This document shows positions 18,290-26,989 of a stretch of DNA of 64,000 nt, piece after piece. The position numbers and the translations under genes are program-made. This DNA comes from Psychromicrobium silvestre (GTDB lineage Bacteria; Actinomycetota; Actinomycetes; Actinomycetales; Micrococcaceae). Numbering within the stretch: the stretch's first letter is position 1; the number at the start of each line of letters is the position of its first letter. Below the pieces are notes generated by a model, which had not been told where the DNA came from, did no database searches, and worked only from the letters and a program-made list of their open reading frames with translations. The DNA is taken from positions 1,488,001 through 1,552,000 of the forward strand of contig NZ_JACBYQ010000001.1 of NCBI RefSeq assembly GCF_013408295.1, in the 5' to 3' direction.

Positions 18290-19504
18290 ATGCCTACCGA
18301 CTCCATTGCCCCGCTGCTCACCTCCGAGGGCTGGGAGTTGCTCTCCACTATCGGCTCATATTCGGAGCGGGATTCGCTGGCACTTTCGGAGCGGCTACGC
18401 AAAGCGGGACATTCCGCGGAATTAGTCTCCGCCGTCCTCACCCAAGCCCGCCTACGAGCCAAAGCCGAGGCAAAGTTCGGCGAGTTCGCTCAGCAGATGA
18501 TCTTCACCCAGGCGGGCTTGGAGCAAGCCACTCGATTGCCCGTCGCAGTGCTGCACGCGCAACGCTTTGCCCAAGCAGGAGTGACTAAAATTACCGATCT
18601 GGGCTGCGGCATCGGCGCAGATTCCCTGGCCTTCGCAACGCTCGACCTCAAGGTGACCGCGGTGGAACAGGACGAGATCACCGCGGCCTGCGCCACCCTC
18701 AATCTGATGCCCTTCCCCGAGGTCCGGGTAATTCAGGCGGACGCCACCGAGGTTGAATTGGGTGAGGCCGACGGCGTTTGGCTGGATCCGGCCCGGCGTT
18801 CCACTTCCAGCTCGGGTACCACCCGCATCTTCGATCCCGAGGCTTTCTCTCCGCCGCTATCCTTCGTGGAAGGGCTTGCCGCTAAGGGGCTGCCGGTGGG
18901 AGTCAAACTGGGTCCAGGCATCCCACACGAGTCAATTCCGGCCGGTTGTGAAGTGCAATGGGTTTCGGTGGATGGTGATCTGGTCGAGGCGACGCTCTGG
19001 TTCAATAACCTGGCCCGGCCCGGCATCCGCAGGGCCGCCCTGCTGCTGGGTGCACAAGGCGCCGCCGAACTCAGCAGCGCACAGGACTACCTGCCGGGCG
19101 ATCAGCACCCTCCGCTCGGCCCGCTGGAGGGTTATCTCTACGAGCCGGATAGCGCCGTGATCCGAGCCGGTTTGGTGGTGGATTTAGCCAAACACCTCGG
19201 AGCGCATTTGATCGACCCGCAGATCGCCTACCTCTGCTCGGCCGAGCTTCAAAGCACGCCCTTCGCCCGGGTTTACCGGGTGGAGCAAGTTCTCCCCTAC
19301 AACGTCAAGGGCCTGCGGCAGTGGGTGCGTGAGCAGAATATCGGCAGCCTGGAGATTAAAAAACGCGGCACCGCGGTCACCCCGGAGGAACTGCGCAAAC
19401 AACTTCTCGGCTCGGGGAGCAAGAAGAAGGGGACGACGGCGGCCACGCTGGTTCTGACCCGGATCGGCCAGGAGCGGGTCGCCGCCGTCGTCACCCCGCT
19501 CTAA
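18290..19504 (+). CDS. SAM-dependent methyltransferase with THUMP-like domain
   Basis: 404 residues. The central Rossmann methyltransferase core is plain: motif I ITDLGCGIGADSLAFA (about residues 101-116), motif II VTAVEQDE, and the catalytic-region motif GVWLDPARR. The C-terminal part (from about residue 310) is the THUMP-like domain common in actinobacterial members. The family is thought to act on nucleic acid or RNA; the substrate is not known. Lone gene, divergent from groES. Confidence 0.88.
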   Translation: MPTDSIAPLLTSEGWELLSTIGSYSERDSLALSERLRKAGHSAELVSAVLTQARLRAKAEAKFGEFAQQMIFTQAGLEQATRLPVAVLHAQRFAQAGVTKITDLGCGIGADSLAFATLDLKVTAVEQDEITAACATLNLMPFPEVRVIQADATEVELGEADGVWLDPARRSTSSSGTTRIFDPEAFSPPLSFVEGLAAKGLPVGVKLGPGIPHESIPAGCEVQWVSVDGDLVEATLWFNNLARPGIRRAALLLGAQGAAELSSAQDYLPGDQHPPLGPLEGYLYEPDSAVIRAGLVVDLAKHLGAHLIDPQIAYLCSAELQSTPFARVYRVEQVLPYNVKGLRQWVREQNIGSLEIKKRGTAVTPEELRKQLLGSGSKKKGTTAATLVLTRIGQERVAAVVTPL

Positions 19505-19520
19505 TAAGCGAGTGGCTCGA

Positions 19521-20333
19521 CTAAGCCCGGGAGAACTCCGAGGCTTCCCGGACTAGTTCAGCGCTGGGTCGCACCCCGGTGTACAGCACGAACTGTTCCT
19601 CCGCCTGAATGGCAATCACCTCAGCACCGGAGATCACCTGTTTTCCAGCGTCCCTTGCAGCCTTGATAAGCGGAGTTTCAGCGGGCAACGCCACCACATC
19701 GAAAACGATTTTCGCGGCGTCAATGGCCTGTTGCGGGAAGGCCAGCACTTCCGCATCGGCACCTTGCATCCCCAAGGGAGTGACATTGATCAGCAGTTCG
19801 GCGCTAGCGCCCTGCGTCGAGGGAAGCCACTCGAAGCCGTAGAGCTCCGCGAGCGCCCGTCCGGTGCGCTCATTGCGGGCGATCACGGTGACCGCGCTGA
19901 ACCCGGCATCCCGCAGCGCGGCGGCGACGGCTTTAGCCATCCCGCCGGAACCTTGTAGCAACACCGTGCTGGAAGCCGGGACTTGATGCTCGCGCAGCAA
20001 GCGCTCGATCGCCAAGTAATCGGTGTTGTAAGCGGTGAGCACTCCGTCATCGTTGACGATGGTGTTGACCGAATCGATCGCTGCGGCGGAAGCATCGAGC
20101 TTATCCACCAGGGCAATGACGTCCTCTTTATAGGGCATCGACACCGCGGTGCCACGGATGCCCAATCCCCTGATGCCGCGTACCGCATCGGCCAGATCCA
20201 CCGGCGCAAAAGCCTTGTAGACGAAGTTCAGGCCAAGCTGCTCATAGAGGTAATTGTGGAACCGGGTGCCAATATTGCTCGGCCGGGCCGCCAAGGAGAT
20301 GCACAGTGTCATGTCTTTATTCAGGATGGGCAT
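19521..20333 (-). CDS. Shikimate 5-dehydrogenase-like protein
   Basis: 270 residues with the two-domain shikimate dehydrogenase fold. Substrate domain: SMPYKEDVIALVD (the catalytic Lys region, in place of the classical SVT-x-PHK) and AYNTDYLA (classical NTDxxG). NAD(P) domain: LLQGSGGMAKAVAAALRDAG, then INVTPLGMQG. These substitutions place it in the SDH-like group (as in Haemophilus HI0607) rather than core AroE, so its substrate may differ from shikimate. ATG 20333 lies 6 nt after a GATAAT box, suggesting a leaderless mRNA. Confidence 0.85.
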   Translation of the reverse strand: MPILNKDMTLCISLAARPSNIGTRFHNYLYEQLGLNFVYKAFAPVDLADAVRGIRGLGIRGTAVSMPYKEDVIALVDKLDASAAAIDSVNTIVNDDGVLTAYNTDYLAIERLLREHQVPASSTVLLQGSGGMAKAVAAALRDAGFSAVTVIARNERTGRALAELYGFEWLPSTQGASAELLINVTPLGMQGADAEVLAFPQQAIDAAKIVFDVVALPAETPLIKAARDAGKQVISGAEVIAIQAEEQFVLYTGVRPSAELVREASEFSRA

Positions 20334-20339
20334 CTTGCC

Positions 20340-20368
20340 ATTATCCGACCGATGTCACCTGCACTAAA
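20340..20368 (-). promoter_or_regulatory. Predicted leaderless promoter of the shikimate-dehydrogenase-like gene
   Basis: TTTAGT (20368-20363), 17 bp, GATAAT (20345-20340), then six bases GGCAAG before the ATG. A transcript starting at the usual distance from the -10 would begin at or next to the start codon. Pattern match only. Confidence 0.5.
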
Positions 20369-20539
20369 ACTTTAGCCTTCGGCCGGGGTCAGTACTGAGG
20401 CGCGCACCGCTCCGTTCGGGGACGCCCGGTCCTTCTTTCAACTTCATCCAGACCCTGGTGAACGTCACATACCCTTTACTGTTTTAGACTGAGACCTCCA
20501 GAAAACTTGAAGGCTGCGCAGATCCGAAGGGGGCGAACC

Positions 20540-21688
20540 ATGGAGATCCAATTCGGTGAATCTGCTCAGTCGACGTTGGGGGTTGAATGGGAATTAGCCC
20601 TGGTAGATTCCCAGACCGGTGAGCTCACCCCTAAGGCAGACGCTCTGCTCAGCGTGATCAACCAGGAGCATCCCGAGCTACAGGCGGACGACGAGCATCC
20701 GCATATTAAGCGCGAGCTGCTGCTCAACACCTTGGAACTGGTCACCGGCGTCTGCCATACCGTGGCCGAGGCCAAAGCCGATTTGAGCCGCTCACTGGCC
20801 ACCGTGCGGGAGGCAGGTGCCCGGCACGACGTTGACCTAATGTGCTCCGGAACCCATCCGTTCAGCCAGTCCCGCTCCCAGCCGGTGACAGATAAGGACC
20901 GCTACGCCAAGCTGATCGACCGCACCCAGTGGTGGGGTTCGCAGATGGTAATTTACGGGGTGCACGTCCACGTTGGACTGGATTCCGTGCACAAGGCGCT
21001 GCCCGTGCTGGATGGACTGGTGAATTATTTCCCGCACTTCCAGGCTCTTTCCGCTTCTTCGCCGTTCTGGAACGGAGAGGACACTGGCTATGCCTCCCAG
21101 CGCGCCCTGCTCTTCCAGCAACTTCCGACGGCGGGGCTGCCCTTCCAGTTCCCGGACTGGTCCGGCTACGAGGGCTACGTTCAGGACATGATGACCACCG
21201 GGGTGATCGATCAGATCAGCGAGATTCGCTGGGACATTCGCCCGGTTCCCGCGCTGGGCACCATCGAGATGCGGATCTGTGATGGCCTCTCCACGCTTGA
21301 GGAAGTAGGGGCCATCGCGGCGCTCACTCAGTGCTTGGTGCAGTCCTTCTCCGATACCTTGGATGACGGCGGCAGCATTCCAACCATGCCGCCCTGGCAT
21401 GTCCAGGAGAATAAGTGGCGCGCCGCCCGTTACGGTATGGACGCCATCATCATCCTCGACGCCGAGTCGAACGAACGCTTGGTCACCGACGATCTACTGG
21501 AATTGTTGAATCGTTTGGAACCGGTGGCCGCCAAACTAGGTTGCCCCGATGAGCTGGCGGATGTGGAGAAAATCATCCAGCGCGGCGCCGGCTATCAGCG
21601 ACAGCGCGCCATTGCAGAAGCCAACGACGGCGACCTGCGCGCCGTGGTGCGGGATCTGGTGCAGCTAATGGATCAGGGTCACCGCTAA
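20540..21688 (+). CDS. Carboxylate-amine ligase / glutamate-cysteine ligase 2 family (YbdK-like)
   Basis: GCS2-type ATP-dependent ligase, 382 residues from ATG 20540, which has AGGGGG about 7 nt upstream. Family features: STLGVEWELALVDSQTG at the N-terminus (catalytic Glu), HPHIKRELLLNTLELVTG, the GTHPFSQ segment, YGVHVHVGLDSV with its paired His, and EIRWDIRPVPALGTIEMRICD. Such proteins show weak gamma-glutamyl ligase activity, but their natural substrate is often unknown. In a mycothiol-making organism a glutathione role is unlikely. Confidence 0.9.
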   Translation: MEIQFGESAQSTLGVEWELALVDSQTGELTPKADALLSVINQEHPELQADDEHPHIKRELLLNTLELVTGVCHTVAEAKADLSRSLATVREAGARHDVDLMCSGTHPFSQSRSQPVTDKDRYAKLIDRTQWWGSQMVIYGVHVHVGLDSVHKALPVLDGLVNYFPHFQALSASSPFWNGEDTGYASQRALLFQQLPTAGLPFQFPDWSGYEGYVQDMMTTGVIDQISEIRWDIRPVPALGTIEMRICDGLSTLEEVGAIAALTQCLVQSFSDTLDDGGSIPTMPPWHVQENKWRAARYGMDAIIILDAESNERLVTDDLLELLNRLEPVAAKLGCPDELADVEKIIQRGAGYQRQRAIAEANDGDLRAVVRDLVQLMDQGHR

Positions 21689-21725
21689 GCCTCTGCGCGA
21701 CCTTCATCGCCACAATAATCATCAT

Positions 21726-21782
21726 CGAGTGTGGACATCTGCACGTTATGAGCCCGGTTTAGGGTGCAGATCTCCACACTCG
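21726..21782. repeat. Family B palindromic intergenic element, copy 2 (57 bp)
   Basis: Ends CGAGTGTGGACATCTGCACG and TGCAGATCTCCACACTCG, one mismatch within the arms. Located between the convergent ends of the GCS2 ligase gene and tsaD. Remaining bases of this 165-bp gap show nothing else. Confidence 0.86.
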
Positions 21783-21853
21783 GCGGCCAAGGCATCGGTA
21801 TGAGCCGATGTCGTGGAACCGATGATGTGGAACCGCGGCCAAGGCAGCGGCGC

Positions 21854-22921
21854 CTAGAGCAGAATGCTCGTCACCGGCAACGATGAATCCGGAGCGAATC
21901 CGATCCCGCTTGGCGCTGCCCCGCCCATGACCAATTGGGCTCCCAGCGCCGCCACCATCGCCCCGTTGTCTGTGCACAGCGAGGTGGCTGGTACCAGGAG
22001 ATCAATTCCGGCGGCCTTGGTTCGCTCGGCCAACAAGGCGCGTAAGCGTGAATTCGCGGCCACTCCGCCGCCGAGCAAAAGCGTATCCAATCCCTGTTCC
22101 CGGCAGGCCAGCACGGCTTTGGCGGTGACCACATCGAGAACTGCCTCCTGGAAGGAAGCGGCCAGGTCCGCCGTCGGCAATTCCTCGCCTGCAGCCTCAA
22201 ACTGCTCCACCCGGCGAGCCACCGCGGTCTTCAGTCCGGAGAAGGAGAAATCATAGCGATGCGGACCGGGCGCTTCCGCGCTGCCCATATATTTCGGGGC
22301 GGTGAGCCCGCGCGGGAAGGCAAAAGCCTTCGGATCACCCTGTTTGGCCAGCGCATCAATGGCTGGCCCACCCGGATAATTCAGGCCAAGAATCCGGGCG
22401 ATCTTATCGAAAGCTTCCCCCGCAGCATCGTCAATGGTGGCTCCAAGTAGCTGAACATCATCGGTAAGGCTACGCACCCGCAGGATTTCGGTATGCCCCC
22501 CGGAAACCAGCAATGCCGCCAACTTCTCGGGCAGCGGGCCAAGTTTGGTATCGAGCAGCGCCACCCCGACGTGTGCCACCAGATGGTTGATCGCGTAGAG
22601 CGGTTTGCCGGTGGCCAGTGCCAGTGCCTTCGCGGCACACACCCCAACCATCAGCGCCCCGGCTAAGCCTGGCCCTGCGGTCACCGCAATCGCATCGATA
22701 TCGGCCAGCGCAACCCCAGCGGTCTCCAGCGATTCCCTCAGGGTGGGCACCAGGGCGTCCAGATGGGCTCGGGAGGCGATTTCCGGGATCACCCCGCCGA
22801 AGCGGACATGCTCGTACATTGAAGAGGACACCGTATTGGAAAGCAGGGTGCTGCCCCGGACAATGCCAATGCCTGTTTCATCGCAGGAGGATTCGATGCC
22901 CAGGACCAGTGCTTCGCTCAT
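21854..22921 (-). CDS. tsaD: tRNA threonylcarbamoyladenosine transferase TsaD
   Basis: Transfers threonylcarbamoyl to A37 of ANN-decoding tRNAs with TsaB and TsaE. 355 residues, ASKHA fold. Landmarks: [15 protein letters not shown] at the N-terminus, the metal-binding [11 protein letters not shown] (His-x3-His), [10 protein letters not shown], and KVLNYPGG-like [15 protein letters not shown] overlaps the rimI stop as ATGA. Last gene of the alr-tsaE-tsaB-rimI-tsaD operon. Confidence 0.97.
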   Translation of the reverse strand: MSEALVLGIESSCDETGIGIVRGSTLLSNTVSSSMYEHVRFGGVIPEIASRAHLDALVPTLRESLETAGVALADIDAIAVTAGPGLAGALMVGVCAAKALALATGKPLYAINHLVAHVGVALLDTKLGPLPEKLAALLVSGGHTEILRVRSLTDDVQLLGATIDDAAGEAFDKIARILGLNYPGGPAIDALAKQGDPKAFAFPRGLTAPKYMGSAEAPGPHRYDFSFSGLKTAVARRVEQFEAAGEELPTADLAASFQEAVLDVVTAKAVLACREQGLDTLLLGGGVAANSRLRALLAERTKAAGIDLLVPATSLCTDNGAMVAALGAQLVMGGAAPSGIGFAPDSSLPVTSILL

Positions 22922-23382
22922 CGGACTTCTTCCTCAGTGAGCAGTGAAAGTTGCATAATCAGGGCGTCGATTCCGCCCCGGTAATAGCGGGGCCTGGTGT
23001 GTACGTGCAGGAAACCGAAGCGTTGGTAGAGCTGCTGGGCGCGGGGGTTGTCCGCCCGGACTTCCAGCAGCACGTCCGAGGCACCCTGACGCCGAGCTTC
23101 GTCGATCAATGCGGTCAGCAGGGAGCTGCCGATCCCCTGACCTTCGAACTCCGGCAGCACGCCGATGGTCTGTACGTCTGCCGTGGGCGGCAGGCACATC
23201 AGCCCGGCATAACCCACTGCTTGACCGTCCTTTTCGGCTACCAGATAATGCCTGCTAGGCTGCGCCAATTCCTCGACAAAGGCTTGCCTAGGCCAGGCGT
23301 CCTCCGGGAAAAGCCGGTTCTCCAGCTCACTGATCAGGTCAATATCGGCGCTGGTCATGGCGCGCAGTGTTGCGGAACTCAT
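22918..23382 (-). CDS. rimI: Ribosomal protein S18 alanine N-acetyltransferase RimI
   Basis: GNAT acetyltransferase of 154 residues. The acetyl-CoA loop is [23 protein letters not shown] and the following [21 protein letters not shown] and [11 protein letters not shown] segments match RimI. RimI is regularly found between TsaB and TsaD. ATGA overlaps link it to both neighbours. Confidence 0.93.
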   Translation of the reverse strand: MSSATLRAMTSADIDLISELENRLFPEDAWPRQAFVEELAQPSRHYLVAEKDGQAVGYAGLMCLPPTADVQTIGVLPEFEGQGIGSSLLTALIDEARRQGASDVLLEVRADNPRAQQLYQRFGFLHVHTRPRYYRGGIDALIMQLSLLTEEEVR

Positions 23383-24035
23383 AGTGCTCGCTTCCGCGGC
23401 CCGGGCACCTGCGCATCGGATTCCCGCAGATAGAGCGGGGTGCTATCCAGCAGGCTCTGCCCCTGGGCTAGCGTGCTCGCGGCGAATAGTCCCAGCGAGG
23501 CAGCCCTGGGTTGGGCGCTTGCGAAGTCCTGAGCAACGCGGTCACCGAGCAGATCCGCGTAGAGACCTGCCCCGAATCCGTAAACCGGTCCCGGTGGCAT
23601 TTCAGCGGCGGCGCTCACCTTCGGCCCCGCCAGCAATTCACCGTCGGCCGCGTAGCTGGCCCAGTAGACCTCCTTACGCCGAGCGTCGGTGGCCACAATA
23701 AAGGGCGACGGCGGAGCCTCCGCACGCTCAAAACTCGCCAACACCTCCCAGGCCAAGGCATCCAGGCTCATCACCCCGTGCAGCGGCACGTCCCAGACAT
23801 AAGACAGGGTGCGGGCGGTGGCGATGCCGGAACGCAGTCCGGTGAAGGGGCCGGGGCCCACCCCAACCGCAACCGCCTCGGGCCGGTCGCCGCCGGCAAG
23901 CAATGTCTCGATGCCGAGAGCCAGCACCTCGGCATGGCTGCGGGTGTCCTCGGTGGCGAAGCTTTCCAGCAGCACACCGTCTCGGATCAGCGCGGCGCTG
24001 GCGATCGCCGAGGTATCGATAGCAAGCAGAAGCAC
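23379..24035 (-). CDS. tsaB: tRNA threonylcarbamoyladenosine biosynthesis protein TsaB
   Basis: ASKHA-fold scaffold of the TsaBDE complex, 218 residues. MLLLAIDTSAIASAALI at the start, RSHAEVLALGIETLL, and VGVGPGPFTGLRSGIATART are the TsaB signatures. The GTG at 24035 follows the tsaE stop by 4 nt. TAGGCT before it is part of the tsaE end and probably chance. Confidence 0.95.
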   Translation of the reverse strand: MLLLAIDTSAIASAALIRDGVLLESFATEDTRSHAEVLALGIETLLAGGDRPEAVAVGVGPGPFTGLRSGIATARTLSYVWDVPLHGVMSLDALAWEVLASFERAEAPPSPFIVATDARRKEVYWASYAADGELLAGPKVSAAAEMPPGPVYGFGAGLYADLLGDRVAQDFASAQPRAASLGLFAASTLAQGQSLLDSTPLYLRESDAQVPGPRKRAL

Positions 24036-24039
24036 CGTA

Positions 24040-24570
24040 TTAGCCTAGTGGATTTTCGTTTCGAAGCCGGATCGCCTCAAGATCCAGCCCGGCCCACCGC
24101 GGCCCCACCGCGGTCAACTCGATCGTCCGCGGCTCGGAGTCCTCCTCGGAGTCCGGGCCTAGATTCGAATCGGACCCAGGGGCCAGCGCAGGGCGCTCCA
24201 GCCTGATCAGCAGATAGGAATCGCTCAGGTGCTCCACCCGATCCTCGCCCCATTCGACCACGGTAACCGCGGTGTCCATGGTGTTCTCCAGATCAATATC
24301 GTCGATCTCCCCCGCCGAGGCCAGCCGGTAAGCATCAACGTGCACCAGATCAGGTCCTTCCACTAGGGAGGGGTGGATTCTGACCAGCACGAAGGTGGGT
24401 GAGATGATCCCGGGGCGGACGCCAAGCGCGGCACCGAGGCTCTGGGTGAAGGTGGTCTTCCCGGCACCTAGCTCGCCCGAGAGGATCACCAGGTCTCCGG
24501 CTCGAAGCAGACCTGCTAGTTGACGAGCAAAACGCTCGGTACCAGCCGCATCGGCAACCTCGAACTTCAC
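24040..24570 (-). CDS. tsaE: tRNA threonylcarbamoyladenosine biosynthesis ATPase TsaE
   Basis: Small P-loop ATPase that drives the TsaBD complex, 176 residues. Walker A GELGAGKTTFTQSL (about residues 35-48), then VRPGIISPTFVLV, VHVDAYRL and VVEWGE (Walker B). The C-terminal stretch from about residue 135, rich in Glu/Asp/Ser, is longer than in classical TsaE. GTG start overlaps the alr stop as GTGA. Confidence 0.95.
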   Translation of the reverse strand: MKFEVADAAGTERFARQLAGLLRAGDLVILSGELGAGKTTFTQSLGAALGVRPGIISPTFVLVRIHPSLVEGPDLVHVDAYRLASAGEIDDIDLENTMDTAVTVVEWGEDRVEHLSDSYLLIRLERPALAPGSDSNLGPDSEEDSEPRTIELTAVGPRWAGLDLEAIRLRNENPLG

Positions 24571-25718
24571 TGCACATCCTCGGTGGGCTGTTCGTTCAGG
24601 TAAACCCGCTCCACGCTGGAAGCAACCCTGGTCACAATTTCGTAGTTAATGGTTCCGGCAGCCGCAGCCCACAGATCAACCGAGGGGTCGCCGTCGTCCG
24701 CTGCGCCAAAGAGCACCGCTTCCGCACCCAGCACCGACTCGCCTTCGGGCAGCCTGCCGCCGAGGTCCACCACGAGTTGATCCATCGCAATGGTGCCCAC
24801 CACGGGGTAGACGCCACCGGCAATCCGTACCGGAGCACCGGTGCCGGAGCGAGGCACCCCGTCGCCGTAGCCGAGCGGGACCAGTGCCAGGGTGCTGGGT
24901 TCCTTGGTGTAGTACTTCAAACCATAAGAAACGCCTTGCCCGGCCGGTACCTCTTTGCAGTGCGCCACCAGAGCCTTCAAGGTCATCGCCGGGCGCAGCC
25001 CCAGTTCCTCCGAGGTCTGCCCGGCGAAAGGGGAAAGCCCGTAGATTCCAACTCCGGCGCGGACCAGATCAAAATGCGTGTCCGGTCGGGAGAAAATCGC
25101 CGGGGTATTGGCCAGGTGCCGGACTTCAACATCCACCCCTGCATCCTCGGCAAGCGCAACGGCTTCCCTGAAGCGTTGCAGTTGAGCGTCGGTCTCCTCG
25201 CGCTGCGGCTCGTCGGCCACCGCGAGATGCGAGAACAAGCCCACCACCCGCAGCAAACCTTCGTCCTGATATTCCAGCGCCTCACCCACCAGGGAATCCC
25301 AGCGCGCCGCGGGGCTGCCATTGCGGCCCAACCCGGTATCGATCTTCAAATGCACCCGCGCCGGGCGTTGCTGCTCCCGGGCGGCAGCGACTATATGGTC
25401 CAGTTCCCAGCCGGAGACACCCAGGTCAACATCCTGCTCCACGGCGGCGGCGAAATCGGTGGCGGGGGTGTGTAGCCAGGCCAGCAACGGTGCTTCGATC
25501 CCGGCCTCGCGCAGAGTCAGTGCCTGCGAAACCCGAGCCACCCCGAGCCAGTTGGCCCCGGCTTGCAGAGCAGCTTGGGCCACCGGAATCATCCCGTGCC
25601 CATAGCCGTCGGCCTTGACCACGGCCATCACCTGAGCGGGTGAAACAATCTGGGCGATCCTGCGCACATTGTGCCGAATCGCCTCAAGATCGACCTGGAC
25701 TTGCCGTTCGGGTGTCAT
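24567..25718 (-). CDS. alr: Alanine racemase
   Basis: PLP enzyme making D-alanine for peptidoglycan, 383 residues. The PLP Lys lies in MAVVKADGYGHGMIPVA (about residue 34); KIDTGLGRNG and VRAGVGIYGLSPF are conserved; the second catalytic base is the Tyr in GVSYGLKYYT. C-terminal MDQLVVDLG is present. First gene of the operon with the tsa genes. Confidence 0.97.
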   Translation of the reverse strand: MTPERQVQVDLEAIRHNVRRIAQIVSPAQVMAVVKADGYGHGMIPVAQAALQAGANWLGVARVSQALTLREAGIEAPLLAWLHTPATDFAAAVEQDVDLGVSGWELDHIVAAAREQQRPARVHLKIDTGLGRNGSPAARWDSLVGEALEYQDEGLLRVVGLFSHLAVADEPQREETDAQLQRFREAVALAEDAGVDVEVRHLANTPAIFSRPDTHFDLVRAGVGIYGLSPFAGQTSEELGLRPAMTLKALVAHCKEVPAGQGVSYGLKYYTKEPSTLALVPLGYGDGVPRSGTGAPVRIAGGVYPVVGTIAMDQLVVDLGGRLPEGESVLGAEAVLFGAADDGDPSVDLWAAAAGTINYEIVTRVASSVERVYLNEQPTEDVQ

Positions 25719-25763
25719 ACCTCCAGTCTAAACGGAGCCCTGTTCCCTAGAGTTGAGGCCGAG

Positions 25764-26864
25764 TCAGGCGTCCGAGTGGTGCGCAATCGTCGCCGTAGCG
25801 CGCCGAACGCCTTCCACCGGCACATCGCGCACCAGCTCTTCCAGGTAGGCGTATCGGCGTAGCCATTGCTTGTGCACACCCTCTCGGGTGGTGCTCATCC
25901 GATGCCACCAGTCAGCGATATCCCCCCAGCCCGGTGCCGCCAGCGAGCCACCGACCTGCTGCACCGACAGTGAGGCACAGAGATTGGCAAAACTAAGCCG
26001 ATCGGCCAACCGCCAGCCCGCCACCGTGCCCATCACGAAGGCGGCGCCGAAACAGTCACCGGCCCCGGTGGGATCCCAGGCCCGCACGGGCAAGGCGGGA
26101 ACCCACTCTTCTTCGCCGGTCTCGGAATCGACCGCCATCGCGCCCTGCTCCCCCACGGTGACCACGGCGACCGGGACCTTATCCGCGAGCGCATAAAGCG
26201 CAGTCCAGGGATCGTCCGTGCGGGTGAAAGCCATCGCCTCACCAGCATTGGGCATGAAGGCGTAGAACTGCTCCAGGTTCTTCAGGGTTTCGGTAGGCCA
26301 TTCGCCACTCGGGTCCCAGCCGACGTCGCCAAAGAGCTTGGTGCCCTGTTGGCGAGCGGCGAGCGCCCACGGCTCAAGTTCCGGCTCCAGCGGCACGACG
26401 GCGGCCAAAGCCTGGGGCGGCTTGGCACCGAAGAGCTCGGTGGCACTGAGCGGAGAGGGGTGACAATGGCTCACCATGGAACGGTCCTTGTGCACCGACA
26501 GCGAAACAGTGACGGGAGAATGCCAGCCGTCGAAGCGCTTGGAATAACTTAGATCAACGTGTTCCTGATCGCTCAGGATGGCCCAGTTAGCGTCCCCGTA
26601 GCCATCATCGCCGAAGGCCGCGGCCAGTGTGGTTTTCAACCCCAATCGGCTGGCCGCAATGGCCTGATTCGCTACCCCGCCGGGGCAGGACCCCATGCCC
26701 TCGCTAAAGACCTCGGTGCCCTTTTGCGGTAAATCAGCCAGGCCGGTGAAAATGATGTCGAAGAAGACCGAGCCGGTCAGGATCAGGTCGAAAGGCGGCG
26801 AGTCCTCGCCTCTTTTGTCTTTGAGCGGATCGAATCCGTGGTGCTCCGCGTTTTCCCCAGCCAT
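25764..26864 (-). CDS. PfkB family carbohydrate kinase
   Basis: Ribokinase-type sugar kinase of 366 residues. N-terminal substrate signature LTGSVFFDIIFTGL and GGVANQAIAASRLGL; C-terminal ATP signature AWDPTGAGDCFGAAFVMG with the catalytic Asp. The PfkB fold covers about residues 25-320; the last 40 residues are an extension. Its neighbour across family B copy 3 is a GH4 glycosidase, so a sugar or nucleoside substrate is likely; which one is not clear. Confidence 0.88.
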   Translation of the reverse strand: MAGENAEHHGFDPLKDKRGEDSPPFDLILTGSVFFDIIFTGLADLPQKGTEVFSEGMGSCPGGVANQAIAASRLGLKTTLAAAFGDDGYGDANWAILSDQEHVDLSYSKRFDGWHSPVTVSLSVHKDRSMVSHCHPSPLSATELFGAKPPQALAAVVPLEPELEPWALAARQQGTKLFGDVGWDPSGEWPTETLKNLEQFYAFMPNAGEAMAFTRTDDPWTALYALADKVPVAVVTVGEQGAMAVDSETGEEEWVPALPVRAWDPTGAGDCFGAAFVMGTVAGWRLADRLSFANLCASLSVQQVGGSLAAPGWGDIADWWHRMSTTREGVHKQWLRRYAYLEELVRDVPVEGVRRATATIAHHSDA

Positions 26865-26895
26865 ATACGGAGTTTACCCGCCCCTCCTCAGCCGT

Positions 26896-26952
26896 CGAGT
26901 GTGGAGATCTGCACGTTATGACCCGGTTTTGAGATGCAGATCTCCACACTCG
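26896..26952. repeat. Family B palindromic intergenic element, copy 3 (57 bp)
   Basis: Ends CGAGTGTGGAGATCTGCACG and TGCAGATCTCCACACTCG, nearly perfect arms. Unlike the other two copies, it lies between divergent genes (PfkB kinase and GH4), so a terminator role cannot explain all copies. Confidence 0.87.
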
Positions 26953-26989
26953 GCGGGTTGTCGGGAACGGGATGGGCAAGAATGGGCCT